Part shown: piece by piece, positions 1 through 11,041 of the stretch | Layout of the letters: each line of letters starts with the position of its first letter | Numbering within the stretch: position 1 is the stretch's first letter | Origin: Ctena decussata | Taxonomy: Eukaryota > Mollusca > Bivalvia > Lucinida > Lucinidae | NCBI GenBank assembly: GCA_963989385.1 | Contig: OZ022502.1 | Coordinates: 13,565,001 to 13,629,000 of the forward strand | DNA: 64,000 nt | Direction: 5' to 3' | Made by a program: the position numbers and the translations under genes | The notes under the pieces: generated by a model | What the model saw: only the letters and a program-made list of their open reading frames with translations | What the model was told of the DNA's origin: nothing | Database searches by the model: none

Positions 1-1081
1 CGCAAAATGTTATAAAACCGCAAAATGTTATAAAATTTATAGCAACGCAAATTGTTATAACTTTATAACATTTTGCGTCGAATCTCAAAACTAATTAAAA
101 CGCAAAATGTTATAAATTTCTTCACCCCGCAAAATATTATAACAACGCAAGATGTTATAACAATTATAGGAATGCAAAATGTTATAACTTTATAACATTT
201 TGCGTCGAATTCGACACAAAATGTTATAAAGTTATAATAGTTTGTGTTGTTAAAGATTTTACTCGTATCCGAGTAGTTCTCGTCATTTTTTACTAACAAT
301 TTCCTGTTTTCTCCCAAACGAGCAAGTTTTCTTTCAGTTGGCGGTAGTTATGTATTGCGTACCTAATAACTCTGGTTTCGACACACACTTCATGAATTTA
401 TTTATAGAAACGAAGCTCAGGGAGCGATCATTATTTGATATGCTATCACGCACAGACAACGTCACATCCAGAAGCAGTTCTCGTCATGTTGCTTTTGAGC
501 TCGATTTTAAATTAAATATTAAACCCATTTTGCTGTTGTTCCTATATGATGATTTTTGGCATCTTATTCATGTAACAAAGTCCGTTAGTATGCCGAATGC
601 ACCCAATTTTTTTGAGGTCACAGCAGACGAACTGAGACGAAGAATTTGTCTTGTTCATGAGGCTGCTGAAAACGATAAATGATGACTGGGTCAGGTTTGC
701 TATTTTAATATTTTTGTGTTTTCCTGCAAAGTTGACTTTCATTCGGAATTTGTCTGCAAAGTAGACACAATATTGGAAAACCTGACCCAATTAAGAGAGG
801 TCAGCACGTGGCTTGAACGTGCTCACGTGAATGCCCCTGACGTAATCACGCGACTTTGCGAATCCAAGAGAGAAAAAACGGCATTTATATATACACAGCT
901 CGATATCTTGATGAGTTTTTGCACTAGTTTGACCAAATGTATCATAAACTTAGGATTAAGGCAGTTCAAGTGAAGAAAAAATACGCGAAAAACTCGTTTT
1001 AAGCAGAATGACGAGAACTACTAGCTGACGAGATCTACTCGGATACAAGTATAACATTTTGCGTTTTTATAACATTTTGCG
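1..1081. mobile_element. DNA element with 15-bp iterons at both ends
   Basis: The motif CGCAAAATGTTATAA, or a close variant, occurs about ten times in the first 230 bases (at 1, 19, 46, 101, 128, 146, 173 and 215, with inverted copies at 63 and 190). It recurs twice in the opposite orientation at 1049-1063 and 1067-1081. Just inside the iterons, ACTCGTATCCGAGTAG (261-276) is mirrored by the sequence around 1027-1048. The element is therefore bounded by complex inverted repeats and may begin before the window. The interior has a 114-codon open frame (338-682) with no domain I recognise and a ~105-bp hairpin at 686-793 whose arms begin TGGGTCAGGTTT. I infer a non-autonomous DNA transposon; the superfamily is not identifiable. 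Confidence 0.6.
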
Positions 1082-1174
1082 TGGTGACAGTGCCCTCTCT
1101 CTTGCTCTTTCTCTGCAGGATATCAATTCACTATACTACAACTGAAAACACTGGAGAAATGTTCAAATACTTAC

Positions 1175-1375
1175 CTCTAAAAATACCTTTCCTTTGTAAG
1201 TAAGAAGATCTGTACAAGCCAACTCATTGCCTCGCATAGCTGAATAGTGTAGTGGTGTCTGGCCATATATGTCCCGCACATTGATGTCTGCTCCCCGGTC
1301 TATAAGATAGTGTATGGCTGTCGACTGAGCTTGTAAATCCTCGGCTGTGTCACTGGCTGGCATACCACCATTTGG
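1175..1375 (-). CDS. TRPA1: TRPA1-like coding exon 5 (ankyrin repeats)
   Basis: 67 codons in phase 0 at both ends. A pyrimidine-rich tract precedes the acceptor CTCATAG|CCA, and the donor is TTAGAG|GTAAGTAT. After a short acidic loop (PNGGMPASDTAEDLQAQ) come the repeats AIHYLIDRGADINVRDIYGQ and TPLHYSAMRGNELACTDLL. The clean consensus donor means the gene continues leftward beyond the window. Confidence 0.76.
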
Positions 1376-4300
1376 CTATGAGAAGAGAGGAAAGCAAGAT
1401 AATATACAATATATTAAGGTGAATAGATTGACTTTATGGAGGAAGCAACTATTCAAGTTTAAGTTAATGGGGGTCAACTCTTATGGGAAAGAATAAGCTC
1501 CCATAGGAGCAAATTCTTTCATTAATAGTGGTTCTCATTTTGGAAGGGCTTTGTTGTCTAGGAAAGCAGCCAGAAAGTCACATAAATTGTCCCACTTTGA
1601 ACAAACAGGGACACGTTTTCAAAATAATTCTAAGATATTTTCTTACCTCCTGATAAAAAATCAGTTGTTAACCTATTAGAATTTCCTTACCAAGGTGGTT
1701 CTTAGGATGGTCATGGATACAACCCTGATATGGCCTTATAAGTTAAGCATGAAATCTGATGAATACAGTATTCACCTGGAAACAGGATGTTCTGTCCATA
1801 ATAATTATTAATACAAAAGAAGGATTCATTTAGTTCTCCAAATCACTGATAATACTACATGTATAAAGCCTGTTGATTACCAAGCTAGCTTTTTATGCTT
1901 AACATACCGTATAATGGAAAATTTTTGCGTCGCCAAATTTTCGCGGATTTGCCAAAAAAACATGAGGATTAATTTTCACGGGTTTTAATTTTCGCGGATG
2001 TGAATATCCACAAAAATAAAAATTGTGTTTGTCCTGTCAAATATTGGCTTAACTGAAAAATCAAGATGTACAAGGAGAGAGAAACGTAAAGAAACTTTTA
2101 TCACTTTGTTATGAACACACTTGTTTAGACAATATCGGCTCCTTTTGGGTTTGAGAGGATACGCATCCTTTTTTTTTTCATAAAAAACAACAACAAAACA
2201 ACAACAACAAAAAAATTAAGATAGACATTTGTACAAATCAATGCTTAGTACATGGAAACAGTCAACTGAAATATATGCGAACAATTGATAGAGTGGCTAT
2301 TGTTCAGGAGAAAAGTAAACAGAACTCATAGTCAATTAAAAGTAATTCAATTGTACTTGCATAATCAGGTACAAGTGACCGTTATTCAAGCGGAAAAAAA
2401 GACAGCCTATCCAAATTGTAATTACCTGCTAATTACCAGCTAACATAATTGCGCCGAAAATAACAGCTCTATAGCTACCTACCTTTAAGGTTTTGTGAGG
2501 CACTTTGAATACCGCTAACCATATGTTTGGATGATTCAAATTTCCAGTTACTATTTTGTACAAGCTTGGAAAATATTTCGCGGAGTTAAATTTTCGCGGA
2601 TCGCTCCCAATCGCGAGATTCCGTGAAAATTTGGTGACGCGAAAATTTCCATTATACGGTAGGTCCACGCCTCTCTTTTTGTACGATGAAATATGAAAAT
2701 TTAAATCGCAACCCCATCTTTTCTGAAGCTGCCTGACATAGACAGTGACAAAAATACAGCCTGCTCAAATATTGCAAACACAGAGGTTTTCATTAATGCT
2801 CCTCTCACAACTTTGGTTTAAAGGAAACATTTTCTAAGTTATGGATTTGCGATTCTCATACCATATTAGTTCGGTTATGATACTGTTTTGCTCTTCAAAA
2901 ACCATCCCAAATATCTAATGTCTTACAAGACAGATCTAGATTTTTGGAATGTTTGGAAGATAAAAACACAGCTTATAGCAGAACTGCACAAATCTGATCT
3001 AGATATCTGTAGTAATTTTGGCAGGCAAAATCCCTGTCTTATTGCATTTAGTAAGTAAAGTAATATTTCTTTGCACTGATTAGGACCATAGAAACAGTTT
3101 TAGTTTGCTACACTTCGCATTTGTGAAGCTTCGTAAACATAAATTTATTACAATTTTTTCCTGATATACATTACCTGTACAACAGAGCCATCTTCTAAGT
3201 GCTCTACAGGTTTCTTCTTGCTTTCACGTTTGAATCTTGAGGCATAGTGGAGTGGAGTGAGACCTTCTTCATCTCGGGCCTGTATGTCTGAAATTATATC
3301 ATATGCTGTCAATGCAAGTGCAACCAGGACTCTTGGGCAAGCATGAAACATGGTCAGGAAGTTATTGTTTTTTATTTAATAAAGATATCTGCAAAATTAT
3401 TTATGAAAAGGGTTTAGAGTTCCTAAGCAGAACAGACCGACTCTGTGTAATGGTTCTGATGGTGGACAACAACATACTTTGTGGATCAAAAACACCTGTC
3501 CAAGAACAGAACAGCTTGCCTAACAGAGCTCTGCCCATCAAATAAAAACTGTACCCAGAACCTCCTATACTTATGCTAGCAATGATGCCGACTCCCATGC
3601 CAAGTTGATAACAATAGCTCTTCCTATATAGGTGATAAAAACAGCTCATTCTTTACATTTGTACAAGAGAGCTAAAGACAAAGAAATCCCAGGATTATCA
3701 CCATATACTCCTCTTCTCTAGAGATCTAGTTCTGTATAAATCATAAAGACTCATCAGTTTGTGGCAATCATGTCCTCAAAATAAACCCAAATGTCTTCGA
3801 AGTACATGTATTTCACATTTACGACATATGACCCCCAAATTGTTTACTAAGAGGAAACAGACAAAAAAGGAAATATCTACTCAATTTGTCATTTTAGGAG
3901 GTAAATCATCTGTTTTATGGTGTCAAATTTAGTTTCATGGTGCATTACCAGCAGAGCCTTACGACACTGCGACCATAAAACCAACAATTCACCTTCCCAA
4001 ATGGAAGTTCTTACTATAATTTAATAGCCCATCCTAATGCATTTTTTCATATTTTCACCTTTCAAAGAGTACTATTTTGCACCACAGCAAGTGCTTTCTG
4101 CAATGTTAAGCCAGATGCTAGCCAATGATAAGCAATGTTTCACAATGCTGTTGGGTTTCCAACAGTTGCAGCACTGGATACGCTGTCTTAAATTTTTGAT
4201 GCTGTTCAATCAGATGTCATGTTATATTTGTCTTGTGCAAAAAATGTGTATTTCACTTACCGGCATGATTTTCGACCAATAACTTGAGCACTTCCAGCTG

Positions 4301-7300
4301 ATTGTAACGTGCAGCATAATGTAATGGGGTAAGATCATCTTCATCTTGGACATTTATCTTCTTTTTCACATTGCTACCCATGTTGCCAAGCAAAATCTGC
4401 ATGCTTCTTGTGTCACCATTCCTGGCACACTATAAAAACAAAAATAAAGTTTTGCAGTGCTCCAGATAAGATGGGGTAACAGGGATAATTTAGAGACAAT
4501 ATTCCATGTTTTTCCATTAAAACTGATCTTGGAACCCCTCATTAGAACTGTCTCACTCAATCACCGAGTCGGTTCGAATGAGGGGTCACAGCGTATGTTT
4601 TTGTTGAAAAATAAGCAGGAAAAAAATAATCTCTGAATTATCTTCAATACTTCTGTCTGTCTGGAGCTCTGGTTTTGTGAAACTGTAGTCATCTACCTAA
4701 CCAACAAAATCTCCTAAACCCAAAACTATTTTGACAATATCAGTCAGAATCACATTTGTTTTCTTCAGATTGGCAAACTTTTGTGACATTTTGAGTAGAA
4801 GAGGAGACATCGATCTTTTAAATCTTAGGGGAAAAAAGTCTGATACATTAAAGGAGAACTGTTCTGTATTGAAACTCTAACTCTGTGGAAGGTTTTGTCA
4901 TGGCTGTCAAGATACACACATTTTTCATTTTGCACTCTATTGCCTTATTCCCCTTAAAGAAGAAAAGTTAAACAAAATGGATAGGTGCAAAATTTGTTTA
5001 ACGTTAATGTTCAATAGGACATGAAATGTAAATAACAGATCATCTATGTTCACTGATGGTGTTGCAAACACAATATTACATGTATGATGTAAGTTTGTAT
5101 GAAGTTTCATCACAGAACGTCTTTTAGTCTCAGAAAAATGAAGTTAAATATTGTGATAACAAGAAAATGTGACTAAGTTCAATGAAACATGGAAAGTAAG
5201 TCAAAATCAGTAATCACAGGTGGTGTTGTACTGACAATATCATGATGTGTCAGTGTTCCTTTTCAGGCTTATTTGGGGCCGAAATTTGGCCCCATTCCCA
5301 ATGCCAAAAAGTAGGTATTTTTCCCAAAAAAGAGTGCTAAAATTCCCAATCGAAAGTTGGGAAAAAAATCGGCAAACAAAACCGTTGAACGCAAATAGTC
5401 CACGAGGTGCCCCCGGAAAAGGAGGTAAATGAAACGTCAACCGTACTAATAGTCAATTCCGCAATCAGTAGATGCTTACAAGAAATACAGTTATGCATGA
5501 AAGTGTTAAGTTTATCGGTATCACAGAAGCGCATAGCTACTTCAAGAATCAGAAAAGATATAAAAATCAAGCGTCCTGATGATCTTGGAGACAATATGGC
5601 GGCGCACAGAAGATGCGAAATACTAAGTGAAGAAAATGAAGAAATCTGATTCAAACAAGTGTAAAAGAATTGATGTTTTAAAAACCTTTGCATCTCAAGG
5701 AAGCTCAAGGTTGTGCATCCCTTCATGTACTCGTTGATTATCAAAATTGTGCATCCCAAATCTTGCATTTTCAAATTCAAAGAAGCCAATTTGTAAACAA
5801 AACCACAGGTTCTGAGTTTAGATACCCATTCAGTAAATTAATAAAGAGTGCTACAAGTTAATTGTAACATATGTACTAGTTCTTGTTTCTTGACAAAATA
5901 CAAAATAGGCCAGCAACAATAACAAATATTACTTGTCAACTTTTCCCAATTTTGAGGTTTTTACGCGTTATTTTTCCCAATTGTAAGGGCCCCGCCACCA
6001 TTCCCAAAACAGTGAAAAGGAGCACTGTGTGTGCTTGTATGAAATGTAATCAAAAGCTTTTTAGTCTCAGAGAACCTGGGTTGGAGAATAAACATTGTGA
6101 CAACAATGCCAACAAGTCTGGAAATGAAAGTGACACCTATATCACTCCTGCTTGCTATCATGACAGTACAGGGGCATTTTTCAAAGCTAAAAAATATCAT
6201 ATCTTGCAAAAAGAGCTTTGAACACTAGAATTGCACTATGCTGCAATTAACACAAGTACCTTTTTATGCAGTGAAAAAGATGCAAGCTTCATTTATCAGA
6301 GCTCTAGATAAGAGAAAGTATTCGGTGATAATTAGAGATAATTTTTGTTAACTCTGAATAAAACATTATGTTGTGACCTCTCATCTGAACCGTCTCGATG
6401 AGACGGTTCAGATGAGGGGTCACAACATATGGTTTCAATGAGAAATATTAAAGAAAAATTATCCCTAAATTATCATCAAACTTATCTACAGCTCTGATTT
6501 ATAATCCTTTAATATTGGCATATTTTGAATTTGGTGTATTACCTGATGTAGGGTAAGGTTCATTATCTCAGCTGTACTCTCCACTTTCTTCATACCAGGT
6601 TGAATAGGGGGCAGGACACCATCCTGACCCCCACCCATGTCCCCTTGGCTCCCCATCATGTTCATTTCTACAGTCCCCTTGTCCCTGTCTGGCTGTGGCT
6701 GCTGTACATTCAGGGTAGTCCTGTAATACCCTGTTGATCCTATGTCCTGAATGATGAAATAATAAGATTTTTTCAACTGAATTGAATTTCAGCATTAAGT
6801 GCTGCAAACTGAAACACTGTAACTCTAAAGCAGTTTTGAAATTCAAGTACCGCATTTGCAAGCGCTTGGGGAGCATATTATAATATGCAGCCCTGCAAAT
6901 GATGTTGTTTTATGAAGTTTCAATAAAACCAAGACTTCGATTTTTGATACTGTTTGTATTTTTCATTTTTAAAGCAACCCTCATGGCATTATATGTTTCA
7001 TGAAAATCTGTTGCACTTGGTGAACTGCACATGCGATTCACCTAACAACTCTACAGTAGGTAGTGCCAAGTTTATAAAGATCTATAAAGGCGATTTCCAC
7101 ATCCAAAGTACCGCAGTTATAGTAATCAGCCATTAATATTAATTATTTAAGTCTGATCATCAGGGTATACACTGATTACCATGCAGTCTACCTGCCCTTA
7201 ACTGATCCACTACTGCAATGAAAAACCAAACTCTGAAACTTTTTAGGACACTTATTGTTAGTTAGTTACCGTAATCGACCTTATAAGCGCCCTGTGCGCT

Positions 7301-7800
7301 TAACTTTTTCAAAATGGCGGCAAATACTTGTAGTAAACTTTCTTTCATATAAGCGCACATTTTAATAGGTTATTATATATTGAAGGGAACGAATTTAAAG
7401 GTAAAGCATCAAAGAAAAGCTGCTTATAAGCAGCTTTTCTCTGATGCTTAACCTTTAAATTCGTATGGATATACATGTAGAAGGATAGAGAAGATTTAGA
7501 AGTAAAAACAAATATTCTATTGCATTTTCAGCTCTTGTAAACGAGAAAGCAAAGGGATAAACCAGTAAAAATATGTGCATTAATAGTCCTATGCCTCACA
7601 AATTGCCACGGCGTGCGCTTATAGAGGCATGTGCGCTAATTAGGTAGAATACGGTATTTTAATTGTCCCAAATTTTAGAATCGTATAAGGATATAATGTT
7701 CTCAGAGATCAAGATTTTTTTTCTATTGAAACTCTCAGTGACTTGTATTACAAGTTATGCCCCAATGCACACACTGCCCACTCACCTGTAACTCATCCAT
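1175..7800 (-). CDS. TRPA1: TRPA1-like ankyrin-repeat cation channel, 5' part (5 coding exons; gene continues off the left edge)
   Basis: Five exons on the minus strand (7786-7800, 6543-6746, 4261-4429, 3175-3287, 1175-1375) join in phase to 234 codons. Every junction has GT..AG, and the phases match (0/0, 0/0, 1/1, 0/0). The N-terminus is MDELQ followed by a Gly/Gln/Met-rich linker. Ankyrin repeats then follow, with the hallmarks DLTPLHYAARYNQLEVLKLL, GLTPLHYASRF and GQTPLHYSAMRGNELAC. The last block, with its RDIYGQTPLH..AMRGNE pattern, resembles TRPA1 from invertebrates; TRPA1 channels carry a long N-terminal ankyrin stack before six membrane helices and act as plasma-membrane sensors of irritants and temperature. 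The pore and the C-terminal half lie outside the window, so the channel identity rests on the ankyrin sequence alone. Another large ankyrin protein is the main alternative. Introns contain several MITEs. Confidence 0.72.
1425..1555. repeat. small dispersed repeat, AGCAAATTCTTT family
   Basis: Contains GGGGTCAACTCTTATGGG followed by a short palindrome around GCTCCCATAGGAGC and AAATTCTTTC. Related sequences lie at 26480-26535, 27650-27720, 58630-58720 and 63710-63830. It sits in intron 4 of the TRPA1-like gene. Confidence 0.45.
1905..2661. mobile_element. MITE with TACCGTATAATGG termini
   Basis: The left end TACCGTATAATGGAAA is mirrored at 2646-2661. The similarity runs about 40 bp inward and includes AATTTTCGCGGA on both sides. 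Termini next to TA suggest a TA-target element, but this is not certain. It is 757 bp long with no coding capacity, and lies within intron 4 of the TRPA1-like gene. Confidence 0.65.
3175..3287 (-). CDS. TRPA1: TRPA1-like coding exon 4 (ankyrin repeat)
   Basis: 113 bp, acceptor TAATTTCAG|ACA and donor GTACAG|GTAATG. With the G carried from exon 3 it reads DIQARDEEGLTPLHYASRFK, then a charged insertion (KRESKKKPVEHLEDGS) ending VVQ. The insertion interrupts the ankyrin stack and looks like a loop between repeats. Confidence 0.72.
4261..4429 (-). CDS. TRPA1: TRPA1-like coding exon 3 (ankyrin repeats)
   Basis: 169 bp. The acceptor is TTTTATAG and the donor GCCG|GTAAGTG leaves phase 1. It encodes ARNGDTRSMQILL, a basic/polar loop, then an almost ideal ankyrin repeat, DDLTPLHYAARYNQLEVLKL, ending LVENHA. 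The split codon joins G to AC of the next exon, giving Asp. Confidence 0.75.
4452..4683. mobile_element. foldback MITE, central-palindrome family, copy 1
   Basis: The outer arms run from TGCTCCAGATAAG to a mirrored end near CTGGAGCTCTGG. The centre is an imperfect palindrome with CCCCTCATTAGAAC against GTTCGAATGAGGGG. It shares outer arms with 6297-6500 and 21895-22150, but each copy has a different innermost palindrome. Intron 2 of the TRPA1-like gene. Confidence 0.55.
5251..6027. mobile_element. hAT-like non-autonomous element
   Basis: The termini CAGTGTTCCTTTT and AAAAGGAGCACTG are inverted copies. Further in, both sides carry CCCAATTTT/GGGCCCC-type sequence. CAGTG..CACTG ends are common in hAT-derived MITEs. 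I see no clean 8-bp target duplication, only a shared TGTGT at the edges. Short internal frames have no recognisable transposase. Confidence 0.55.
6297..6500. mobile_element. foldback MITE, central-palindrome family, copy 2
   Basis: The whole ~200 bp folds on itself. The outer arms run from TATCAGAGCTCTAGATAAG to the mirrored end near 6490. The inner palindrome around 6385-6420 (TGAACCGTCTCGATGAGACG and onward) is perfect, flanked by GTTGTGACC against GGTCACAAC. Intron 2 of the TRPA1-like gene. Confidence 0.65.
6543..6746 (-). CDS. TRPA1: TRPA1-like coding exon 2 (N-terminal linker)
   Basis: 68 codons, phase 0 at both ends, with acceptor ..CATTCAG|GAC and donor CATCAG|GTAA. The peptide starts DIGSTGYYRTTLNVQQPQPD, has a low-complexity GSQGDMGGGQ stretch, and ends IMNLTLHQ. 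That end joins directly to CARNGD of the next exon to give the typical ankyrin helix start LHQ.ARNG. A second open frame over the same bases is a shadow. Confidence 0.68.
7267..7656. mobile_element. foldback MITE with TACCGTA termini
   Basis: The left end TACCGTAATCGACCTTATAA pairs with the right end TAGGTAGAATACGGTA. The middle contains a long near-perfect hairpin (about 7388-7465) centred on GCTGCTTATAAGCAGC. No open frame. It lies in intron 1 of the TRPA1-like gene. Confidence 0.65.
7786..7800 (-). CDS. TRPA1: TRPA1-like coding exon 1 (MDELQ, 15 nt)
   Basis: On the minus strand an ATG at 7800 is followed by four codons and a strong donor, CAG|GTGAGTGGG. Reading upstream without splicing meets an in-frame TAA at 7846-7848, so this ATG is the first possible start in that transcript. 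Phase 0 agrees with the acceptor of the 6543-6746 exon. The sequence from 7801 to about 7910 is therefore probable 5' UTR. A TSS is not visible. Confidence 0.6.
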
Positions 7801-8207
7801 TGTGAGTGGGTGGGGTAAGACTTTAGTCGTTGTTGCAAAGTTCTGTTAATGCATCTACCTCCTTTCACCAGCAATAATGAGTGGCAAGGTCTGCTTCGTC
7901 AATCATTAAGTGTATAAAACTGAAATAAACAAATAAACTTAGAAAACGAGTACTTAGTGACTGACATCCAGGTTCCAAACTGTCAAAAGAAAGTGGACCC
8001 ACCCAAAACTGGTGAAACCTTTCTCACAGAAAGAAAGCAGTAAAATAAAGGCAACTATTTCAAACTGCTTAGGAATATACAAGAATGTGATGATTAAAAT
8101 GTAATATTAACGGGTTGTGACAAAATAGTTACCTATAACAATTTCATTGCGAAATTTTTACACTTGTTTATCGCTTGTGTTTACACAGTCACGTGACGAT
8201 TGTGTAC

Positions 8208-8640
8208 CGGTTACTAGAAATACCGGAATACACTTAATTACCGGAATATACCAAAATACACCGGAATATACCGGAATATACCAAAATTCACATTATTGTT
8301 TACCGAAATACATTTTATTTTGACCACATTATAATTTTTTTATGTAAAATATGTCATTTAATATTTGCTGCATGTAAATGCTGGCAAGTGACTGACCCCT
8401 ACAAACACCCAAACCAGCTTGCAATCTGCACAGTGATACCTATCCACTACCCATATGTTGGTCCATTCATTCTCACTACCAATTAAATAAAAGCTAAAAC
8501 TTAGATGGAAATGGTACTTATTTCATTTATTCTGGCAATATTTAAGTTTATTTTGATAATATAAACGTATATTTTGGTGTATTCCGGTGTATTCCGGTAT
8601 ATTCCGGTAATAAGGTAGATTCCGGTAATTCTAGTAACCC
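8208..8640. mobile_element. MITE with CCGGAATATAC subterminal repeats and 9-bp TSD
   Basis: The termini CGGTTACTAGAA and TTCTAGTAACCC are inverted copies. Inside each end are several copies of CCGGAATATACC (left) or GGTATATTCCGG (right). The flanking 9-mers ATTGTGTAC at 8199-8207 and 8641-8649 are identical, which indicates an intact and fairly recent insertion. A 9-bp duplication is typical of MULE-type elements; hAT-like would give 8. It sits upstream of the TRPA1-like first coding exon. Confidence 0.75.
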
Positions 8641-8952
8641 ATTGTGTACTTCAAGATTACGTTCGGCATAATCACCTGGGATAGCCCGAGTAATTGCCCA
8701 AAAAAATAGGCCTATTGAAACCACACTCTCCCGATATATAGAAGAATCATACATGTATGAAATCACTAAAATGTATATGATCAAAGTGTGCGGTGAATTT
8801 TCAGAAGCTTACAGCAAGTGATCAGAGTAATGAAACTGTCCTGTTCTGACAAAAGTTTTGCCCCATGGTGTTGGCTGCCCTATACTCTCCTACAGCAGAG
8901 CCTTTAATTATGAGACACCATTTTCTTGGAACATCAGTGGAAAATGTAAGAT

Positions 8953-9379
8953 GCAGACTATAAAGTGGAAGCAGTCCAAAGAAGGGCTGCAAGGTGGGCG
9001 ACAAGAGATTCTAATTACACATCCAGCGTTGCTGCTATGTTGTAGGACCTGAATTGGTGCCCCCAAGACCAACGACACATAGATTGTCGTCTTATAATGA
9101 TGTACAAGGTCACACATGACCTTGTTGCCATTCCTGCATCTGAGTACCTTGTTCGTAATACTAGACAATCAAGACATATGAATTCATCCACTTTCATATC
9201 GGCAAATCCCCACTTTTAAAGACTACTACAGGTTCACATTATTCCCTAGGACTATCATCCATTGGAATGCCCTCCCACCCCACATACCGGTCCTTCCCAC
9301 CTTGGCGCAGTTCAGCGGTGCTGTCTGCGAGGTGATCCATGTCTCTCCCTTAACGCTAATTTCTGTTTTTATCTTTTAA
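8953..9379 (+). pseudogene. 3' end of a LINE reverse-transcriptase ORF, broken
   Basis: Translation gives KVEAVQRRAARWATRDSNYT, then a TAG where the family usually has Gln, then DLNW and RLIMMYKVTHDLVAIPASEY. After a frameshift near 9225 it continues YRFTLFPRTIIHWNALPPHI and ends with a TAA at 9379. This pattern (RRAARW; LIMMYK; FPRTI..WNALP) is the usual C-terminus of Jockey/CR1-like non-LTR retrotransposon polyproteins. Only the last ~140 codons are present, consistent with 5' truncation. The stop plus the frameshift make it dead. The AT-rich stretch up to ~9500 may be its 3' UTR. Confidence 0.75.
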
Positions 9380-10821
9380 CTATACTAACACTCTTTATCG
9401 CACTGTACAAATTCATCTTACACACTTTCCTATACTTTTGTTTAAGCTAACCCCTTCAGCACTTGGTTTGCCGGAGCCCGTCTGACATCCCACTCGGGGG
9501 TTAGGACGTAAAGTAGTAAGCGTATGACTGCCCCTGCACTGGAGTATTACAGAAAATGAAATATACCAGCAAAAATTGGCGATTAACACTAACACTTAAA
9601 TAAAAGCATCACGAACTACTGTGTGATGACACCGCCACTGCAAACATATCCCTTACGAAAAAGATTTTTTGCAGCAAGGTTACCGTAAGTTTGCTGCAAG
9701 CTTACTGCAAAGAAAAAGATCGCAGCAAAAAGATTTACGACTTCGCAAGACATTGCGGCTAGCAGCGAACTTCTTGCGAACAACATCGCAGCTGGCTTCA
9801 AAGTCGCAACAGGTTCACCAGAGACTATCATATTACATACACTTTGCTGCAAGGTTACAAGAAACTTATAATTTTTACCACTTGTTTGCTGCAACTTCGC
9901 AGCAAACTTAGACTTATTGCATTGCATTGCCAAAGCATCACAGGAAACTTTGTTAAATTCATCTCATCTCCAAAACATTGCAAGAAACTTAGTAAAATTT
10001 ATCTCATGGCCAAAACATTGGGGAAATCATAAACAAATTCCATACTCTGCCTTATCATTGCAGGAAACTTCACCACAATTTTGTAGCAGGGAAGAGTACA
10101 ATATTTTCTTTTGCTCTCAGCTTCTCCATTTACTGAAGAAAATATTAAAACAAAGATTAATGTGGAATATTTTCTATATTGAATTAAGCAACTGACTTTG
10201 AAACCAAAGTTAGAATCCCACTGAATATAAGTCTAATGCTGTGGAATCTTACTGAATAATTATTGTCCTAAAATGACAGAAACAGGATGATAAAAAATGC
10301 TTCATTAAACTTTAAACTTTTCATTCAGTTTCTGTAACCCTGAAATTTGAACACAAAACCTTATTACCACAGTTAAAAAATATGAATGTACCCAAGGAAT
10401 TTGAAAAGAAAACCCTGTTACCAGATTTAAAAAACATGAATATTTTCAGAGTCAAAGGTCTGAACTTATTCAATTATCAATGCACAATTAGTAACTGATA
10501 AGAACAGAGGAATAAATCACCAGGAAGTCTACAGTTTATCAGATATTAATAAGTGTGACCTGTAAAGTCACCATACTCCAAAGACTCCCTGTAGGGAAAG
10601 ACAACCTGGAACATTAACACAATTATAGTCTGTGCATATTTTTGTCCATTTTGTCTGTAGACACTCACTAATAGAGGTCAACATGGGTGTTATATGAAAG
10701 GAAATGTAACTTTTTGTCTCAAAATGGTTGGTAAATTCAAATGTTTGGTCATAAATATTAAATGAAGGCTTATGCATAAGGTAAGACTTATTTTTATATC
10801 AATTTAAGACACAGTGCATGG

Positions 10822-11041
10822 CAGTGCTGGAAACTCGCAAGTTTAATGTGGTGGCCCAAAAGCTTAGCAGGCCTAACTTTCAGTGACCCAAATTCTCCAC
10901 TAGCTAAAGTTTCCATTCATTTAGTACTGCCAGAAAGATAAATTTGGGCCACTTAAGGCCGTATTCTGGAGATTTCTGGTGGCCCAAAACAAATATTAGG
11001 AGCATATATGGCCACCGGGCCACTGGTCGTTTCCAGCACTG
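10822..11041. mobile_element. hAT-like MITE (CAGTGCTGGAAA ends)
   Basis: The termini CAGTGCTGGAAAC and GTTTCCAGCACTG are perfect inverted copies, followed inward by GTGGCCC on both sides. The direct repeat CATGG flanks the element (10817-10821 and 11042-11046). It is nested within the ~3-kb element. Confidence 0.68.

Noticed and set aside
338..682. 114-codon plus frame inside the iteron element
   Set aside because: No recognisable domain and no evidence of expression; kept only as a note in the element entry.
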